From positions 1 through 14,915 of the forward strand of contig JBCCRH010000101.1 in the NCBI GenBank assembly GCA_039208045.1: DNA of 14,915 nucleotides, given 5' to 3'. Made by a program: the position numbers and the translations under genes. Under the pieces are notes generated by a model. It saw nothing but the letters and a program-made list of their open reading frames with translations, searched no databases and was not told the DNA's origin. This document shows positions 13,909-14,915 of this stretch, in pieces. The DNA comes from JBCCRH01 sp039208045. Lineage in GTDB: Bacteria; Bacteroidota; Bacteroidia; Chitinophagales; Saprospiraceae. Each line of letters starts with the position of its first letter. The first letter of the stretch is position 1.

Positions 13909-14895
13909 CTAGGGCAAATCCAACAACGCAGGCCGCTGCGAAATTTCGTGATAACAAATAACATCTTCTGCATAATAGTGGGCCACCATGCTTTTCCTAG
14001 TTGCCCCCTCTCTGTGAATCGGACTTCCGCCATGTAGCAAATTAGCATGCCAAACGAGCACATCTCCTTTTTGGGCTTTAAAAATTTTTGGCTGTAAGCC
14101 AGCTGCCTGTATCACCTGCTCAATTTGATCCTCGTAGCGCTTATTGCTATGAGCCCCTACCGTGAAATACGAATTGCCCGATGGGAACTGGGGGCCCAAT
14201 ATATAGGGAAGTCGGTGACTTTTGGGATAGTAAAATAGCGGGCCATTATTGGCATCGCAATCTTCTAGCGCTACCCAGATGGCAATCAGGTAGCCCTTCG
14301 GGTAGGTAGTCATGTGGATGGAGTCAGAGTGGGCGCGCTGCTCACTGCCTTCTACAAAATTGATCGTTTGGAAAGGGATGACCGTTTTGCCCAGTGCAAA
14401 ACTGAGGAGCTTGAGCAGGGGTGGATACCGAAAAAACTGCTGGTCAATCAGCTCAGATTGTTGGAAGGCATTCATGATTTTTCGGCCAGTATAATTGAAA
14501 TCTACTTCTTGTTGCTTTCGCAAACGTTCGATTTCTTGATTGTGGGAATCGATGGTAGCAGCATCAAAAAAATTATTCAGGATCATATAGCCATCATCGA
14601 CAAAGCGGTCAAGTTCCTGTTGAATGCTAGGGCTGAAGGCGGCATAGCTGGGGTGCTGCTGCAAATTTGCTTTGGCGCCGGGCCGGTCGAGCCAGGGACT
14701 TAGGTGAGCAGGCTCTTCTGGCAAATTGTGACTGCCTATCGGGCTAAAAATATTCTTTTGTACACCGTACTTATCATAGAGGGCTCGGTTGTGTTGTAGC
14801 TTTTTGCGATTGAGCAAATTGTTGAGCACATACACGAGTTTGAGCTGGCGAAGGGGGCCGGTATATTTTTTGAAAATGGAGCCGAGCGATGGCAT
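13909..14895 (-). CDS. Phytanoyl-CoA dioxygenase (PhyH) family Fe(II)/2-oxoglutarate oxygenase
   Basis: 328 residues from an ATG at 14895; a TTG at 14901 would add two residues and is less likely. The PhyH domain starts at about 95 (FVDDGYMILNNFFDAATID). The metal triad is visible: His189 and Asp191 in RAHSDSIH, and the distal His288 in WHANLLHGGSPI, with Arg300 (ATRKSMVAHYY) to bind 2-oxoglutarate. The enzyme should therefore be an active hydroxylase, but the substrate cannot be read. The first 90 residues precede the domain and start with a basic, hydrophobic stretch (YTGPLRQLKLVYVLNNLLNR). The first base lies 20 bases from the right edge, so its promoter is outside the window. Confidence 0.88.
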   Translation of the reverse strand: MPSLGSIFKKYTGPLRQLKLVYVLNNLLNRKKLQHNRALYDKYGVQKNIFSPIGSHNLPEEPAHLSPWLDRPGAKANLQQHPSYAAFSPSIQQELDRFVDDGYMILNNFFDAATIDSHNQEIERLRKQQEVDFNYTGRKIMNAFQQSELIDQQFFRYPPLLKLLSFALGKTVIPFQTINFVEGSEQRAHSDSIHMTTYPKGYLIAIWVALEDCDANNGPLFYYPKSHRLPYILGPQFPSGNSYFTVGAHSNKRYEDQIEQVIQAAGLQPKIFKAQKGDVLVWHANLLHGGSPIHREGATRKSMVAHYYAEDVICYHEISQRPALLDLP

Positions 14896-14915
14896 AAGCA
14901 AGAGCTATTTTAGAA

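Overview
The window is a chromosomal segment from a member of the Bacteroidota, possibly the Saprospiria; the class is a guess, the phylum is fairly secure. The evidence for the phylum is promoter-like boxes of the TAnnTTTG type, RecQ with the long C-terminal region usual in this phylum, several secreted or lipidated proteins of Bacteroidota-type families, and kdsD beside recQ. Most genes are housekeeping. No phage, insertion sequence, CRISPR array, rRNA or tRNA was seen, and no gap between genes exceeds about 175 bases.

Left part (1-2377, all minus strand): the start of hppD (4-hydroxyphenylpyruvate dioxygenase, cut by the window edge) lies 12 bases behind a MarR-family regulator gene. A good Bacteroidota promoter in front of marR contains a small inverted repeat that could be its operator. 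Upstream are a two-helix small membrane protein and a patatin-like phospholipase lipoprotein, 12 bases apart. On the plus strand, divergent from the phospholipase, is uvrC (nucleotide excision repair). It is followed by two arrays of 7-base repeats that fill the leader of an AraC-family regulator gene.

Middle part (5264-10029, minus strand): kdsD (arabinose-5-phosphate isomerase, LPS Kdo synthesis) is followed by three overlapping or closely packed genes. They encode a lipoprotein with a barrel-like sequence, a 767-residue helical-repeat exported protein and a small cysteine-containing lipoprotein. The first of the three carries a perfect 14-bp inverted repeat (48 bp in all) in frame inside its signal-peptide coding region. 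Removing exactly those 48 bp gives a normal lipoprotein signal peptide. This is the most unusual feature of the window.

Right part: recQ and aroQ (DNA helicase, type II 3-dehydroquinase) form a plus-strand pair divergent from kdsD. Convergent to aroQ, with no spacer, is a secreted protein of unknown function, then rnpA (RNase P protein) and a PhyH-family Fe(II)/2-oxoglutarate dioxygenase whose start lies 20 bases from the right edge. Several starts were moved from the longest reading frame to the position supported by signal peptides or family length. I found no strong candidate for an undescribed multi-gene system. The best candidates for novelty are the in-frame palindrome, the heptad arrays, and the exported three-gene cluster behind kdsD.
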